From the NCBI GenBank assembly GCA_003224145.1, contig QHYN01000217.1, positions 1 to 35,617 on the forward strand: a stretch of DNA of 35,617 nt. Reading direction: 5' to 3'. The position numbers and the translations under genes are program-made. Numbering within the stretch: position 1 is the first letter of the stretch; each line of letters starts with the position of its first letter. The notes beneath the pieces were generated by a model that ran no database searches, had not been told where the DNA came from, and saw only the letters and a program-made list of their open reading frames with translations. Below, in pieces: positions 34,122 to 35,617 of the stretch. The stretch is from Acidobacteriota bacterium. GTDB lineage: Bacteria; Acidobacteriota; Terriglobia; Acidiferrales; UBA7541.

Positions 34122-34385
34122 ATGGGCCGATTCGAAGAATTCGGGAGACGCATCGACGAAGAAGTCGCGAGGCTTAAACGTATGAACAATTTCGAAGATT
34201 TTGGAAAGCGCGTGGACGAAGAACTTGCGCGGATGAAGGCTTTCGTGAAAGAAGAAGTGGCGCCGGAGACGGAAAAGCGCACAGCGCAGTTTTTGCGGGA
34301 AGTTTCCGAAAAGCTCAGCGAGGCCGCCGGATGGATTGAAGAGCGCAACGCAGCGCGGAATGCGCAGAATCCGCCGAAACCCTGA
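34122..34385 (+). CDS. Small charged protein with a tandem internal repeat
   Basis: An 87-residue, highly charged, probably helical protein. The first 40 residues are two copies of a unit of about 20 residues: FEEFGRRIDEEVARLKR and FEDFGKRVDEELARMKA. The similarity is also visible in the DNA (34133-34181 and 34190-34238). The C-terminal half (PETEKRTAQFLREVSEKLSEAAG) is also helical, so a coiled coil or helical bundle is likely. No family recognised. GAGGGG precedes ATG 34122 and a strong promoter lies at 34049-34077. The gene is divergent from the rhomboid protease. Confidence 0.8.
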   Translation: MGRFEEFGRRIDEEVARLKRMNNFEDFGKRVDEELARMKAFVKEEVAPETEKRTAQFLREVSEKLSEAAGWIEERNAARNAQNPPKP

Positions 34386-34416
34386 AATCCACATATCTCA
34401 TTACACAGGCGGGCCA

Positions 34417-35325
34417 TTGAAGCAATCATTCGAGCGACTTTCCTTGGCGGAAGACTCAAACGAGCTGACTTTTTTTTCCCGGTTCAAGTTCCTGAGTTCG
34501 CGGATTTCCCGCAGACTTCCGCGATTCTTTTTCGCCACTCTAGTTGTGTTGGGAATGATTTCCTCGGGATGCGGGGCACGCAGGCCGATTGCGAACCGGC
34601 GGCAGCCACCTCCTGCTGAGCCTTCGAACACGCCGCCGGGAACCGCGGAATCCGCGAAGCGCTCGACAGACGTTCCCGAGAACCCCGCAAATCCACCGGC
34701 AATTTCATCGACGCCAAATCGCGGCAAGCCCGGGGTTGCGCCGGTGCCTTCCGGGTACACGGAAGAGGGGAATGCGTCGTGGTATGGCGAGCCATTTCAC
34801 GGGCGGCGCGCCTCGAACGGCGAAATCTACGACATGTACAAACTCACAGCGGCGCATCGCACGCTGCCGTTTGAGACGATGGTGCGGGTAACGAACTTGA
34901 GCAACGGAAAAAGCACCACCGTCCGCATCACGGACCGCGGTCCGTTCATCGAGAATCGCATCATCGATCTGTCGCTTGCGGCGGCGCGCGAAATCGATTC
35001 CGTGGGCCCGGGCGTCGTGCCGGTTCGCGTGGAAGTGCTTTCGCCCGGCGTGGATCCCACGACCGGTTTCTTCACTGTTCAGGTGGGCGCTTTCAGGGAT
35101 CACGGCAATGCCGAGCGGCTTCGCGACCGATTGAACGCTTCGTACTCGCCCATTTTCATCCAGCAGTATGATTCCCCGGATGGATTGCTCTACCGGGTGC
35201 GTGTCGGCAAGATCGCGGGCGAAGACGCGGCGCGCCAATTTAGCGAGCAACTGCGCACGCGGGAGGGTTTTACACCGTTTGTCACGCGCTTGGATCAGGA
35301 AACGCCTGCAGGAGGAATCCGATGA
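34417..35325 (+). CDS. rlpA: RlpA-like septal lytic transglycosylase lipoprotein with SPOR domain
   Basis: About 302 residues. A hydrophobic run ends in a lipobox with Cys52 (MISSGC), then comes a Pro-rich linker. The RlpA double-psi barrel (about 118-205) has SWYGEPFHGRRASNGEIYD with Glu136 and ITDRGPF with Asp173, matching the acidic pair needed for activity. The SPOR domain (about 217-292, FTVQVGAFRDHGNAERLRDRL) binds denuded septal glycan. RlpA cleaves naked glycan strands and helps daughter-cell separation. The start is unresolved: TTG 34417 is my choice, TTG 34444 is possible, and the frame extends to 34336 over the previous gene. The stop overlaps the HIT gene by 4 bases. Confidence 0.9.
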   Translation: MKQSFERLSLAEDSNELTFFSRFKFLSSRISRRLPRFFFATLVVLGMISSGCGARRPIANRRQPPPAEPSNTPPGTAESAKRSTDVPENPANPPAISSTPNRGKPGVAPVPSGYTEEGNASWYGEPFHGRRASNGEIYDMYKLTAAHRTLPFETMVRVTNLSNGKSTTVRITDRGPFIENRIIDLSLAAAREIDSVGPGVVPVRVEVLSPGVDPTTGFFTVQVGAFRDHGNAERLRDRLNASYSPIFIQQYDSPDGLLYRVRVGKIAGEDAARQFSEQLRTREGFTPFVTRLDQETPAGGIR

Positions 35326-35617
35326 ATCCGAATTGTCTCTTCTGCAAGATTGGGGCGAAACAAATTCCGTCGAAGATTGTCTACGAGGATCCTGAGGTCT
35401 TTGCGTTTGAGGACATCAGCCCGCAGGCGCCGACGCACATTTTGATTTGTCCGCGCAAGCATTTTGAATCGCTGACGGATGCCGGCGCGGAAGATCAAGC
35501 AATGCTCGGAAAGTTGCAGCTCGTGGCGGCGCAGCTTGCGCGCGAAAGGAATTTGCTCGAGGGCTATCGCACAGTGCTTAATAACGGCCACAGGGCGGGA
35601 CAATCGGTCTTTCATCT
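35322..35617 (+). CDS. HIT family nucleotide-binding protein, C-terminus cut by window edge
   Basis: The first 98 residues of a HIT (histidine triad) hydrolase. CLFCKIGAKQIPSKIVYED with Cys5 and Cys8 is the typical start, and AFEDISPQAPTHILICPRKHF is the central block. The window ends in GQSVFH, the first His of the H-x-H-x-H catalytic triad motif. Family members hydrolyse dinucleoside polyphosphates or aminoacyl-AMP-like compounds. ATG 35322 overlaps the rlpA stop (ATGA) and has GGAGGA just upstream, so the two genes are coupled. Confidence 0.93.
   Translation, partial: MNPNCLFCKIGAKQIPSKIVYEDPEVFAFEDISPQAPTHILICPRKHFESLTDAGAEDQAMLGKLQLVAAQLARERNLLEGYRTVLNNGHRAGQSVFH

Overview
The window is a dense, GC-rich piece of bacterial chromosome with about 31 protein-coding genes on both strands. 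No rRNA, tRNA, CRISPR array, insertion sequence or phage gene was recognised. The gene set suggests an acidobacterium or close relative: a tricorn-like protease, a Ser/Thr kinase fused to TPRs, secreted glycine-zipper proteins, two NtrC-type two-component systems and an aromatic amino-acid operon. This is an inference from gene content, not a phylogenetic result.

Layout: 1-2887 (minus) is a tricorn-like S41 protease cut by the window edge. 3316-6594 (plus) is an NtrY-like kinase with its sigma-54 regulator. 6687-9052 holds a Yip1-like membrane protein, a polysaccharide deacetylase coupled to a zinc-ribbon protein, and a small conserved-looking protein. 9238-10029 is a secreted glycine-zipper protein, followed by a ThiO-like oxidase (minus). 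15268-11358 (minus) is a second sigma-54 regulator/kinase pair ending in a lipoprotein. 15466-16206 (minus) is a second secreted glycine-zipper protein, divergent from a Ser/Thr kinase-TolB-like-TPR protein (16492-18999). 19065-22008 (minus) holds a family 5 uracil-DNA glycosylase, a PEP-mutase-like enzyme, a DUF488 protein and a HisN-like phosphatase.

22170-28051 (plus) is a compact aromatic operon, trpC-trpF-trpB-trpA-chorismate mutase-DAHP synthase-tyrA. It combines entry into the shikimate pathway, the chorismate branch point and the ends of the Trp and Tyr branches. A perfect 22-bp palindrome sits at its end and recurs 761 bp downstream, bracketing a small membrane-protein gene. Next come a cytochrome P460-like protein (minus) and a 3-oxoacid CoA-transferase whose A and B genes are separated by an AT-richer unknown membrane-protein gene. 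The last part holds a TfoX/YjbR-like protein, a small possibly LSm-like protein, pgsA, a zinc-ribbon rhomboid protease divergent from a small repeat protein, an RlpA-like lipoprotein and a HIT protein cut by the window end.

The least explained items are the AT-richer gene inside the CoA-transferase operon, the paired palindromes, the two secreted glycine-zipper paralogues, the lipoprotein translated with the second two-component system, the LSm-like small protein, and the repeat protein sharing a compact divergent promoter with the rhomboid gene.
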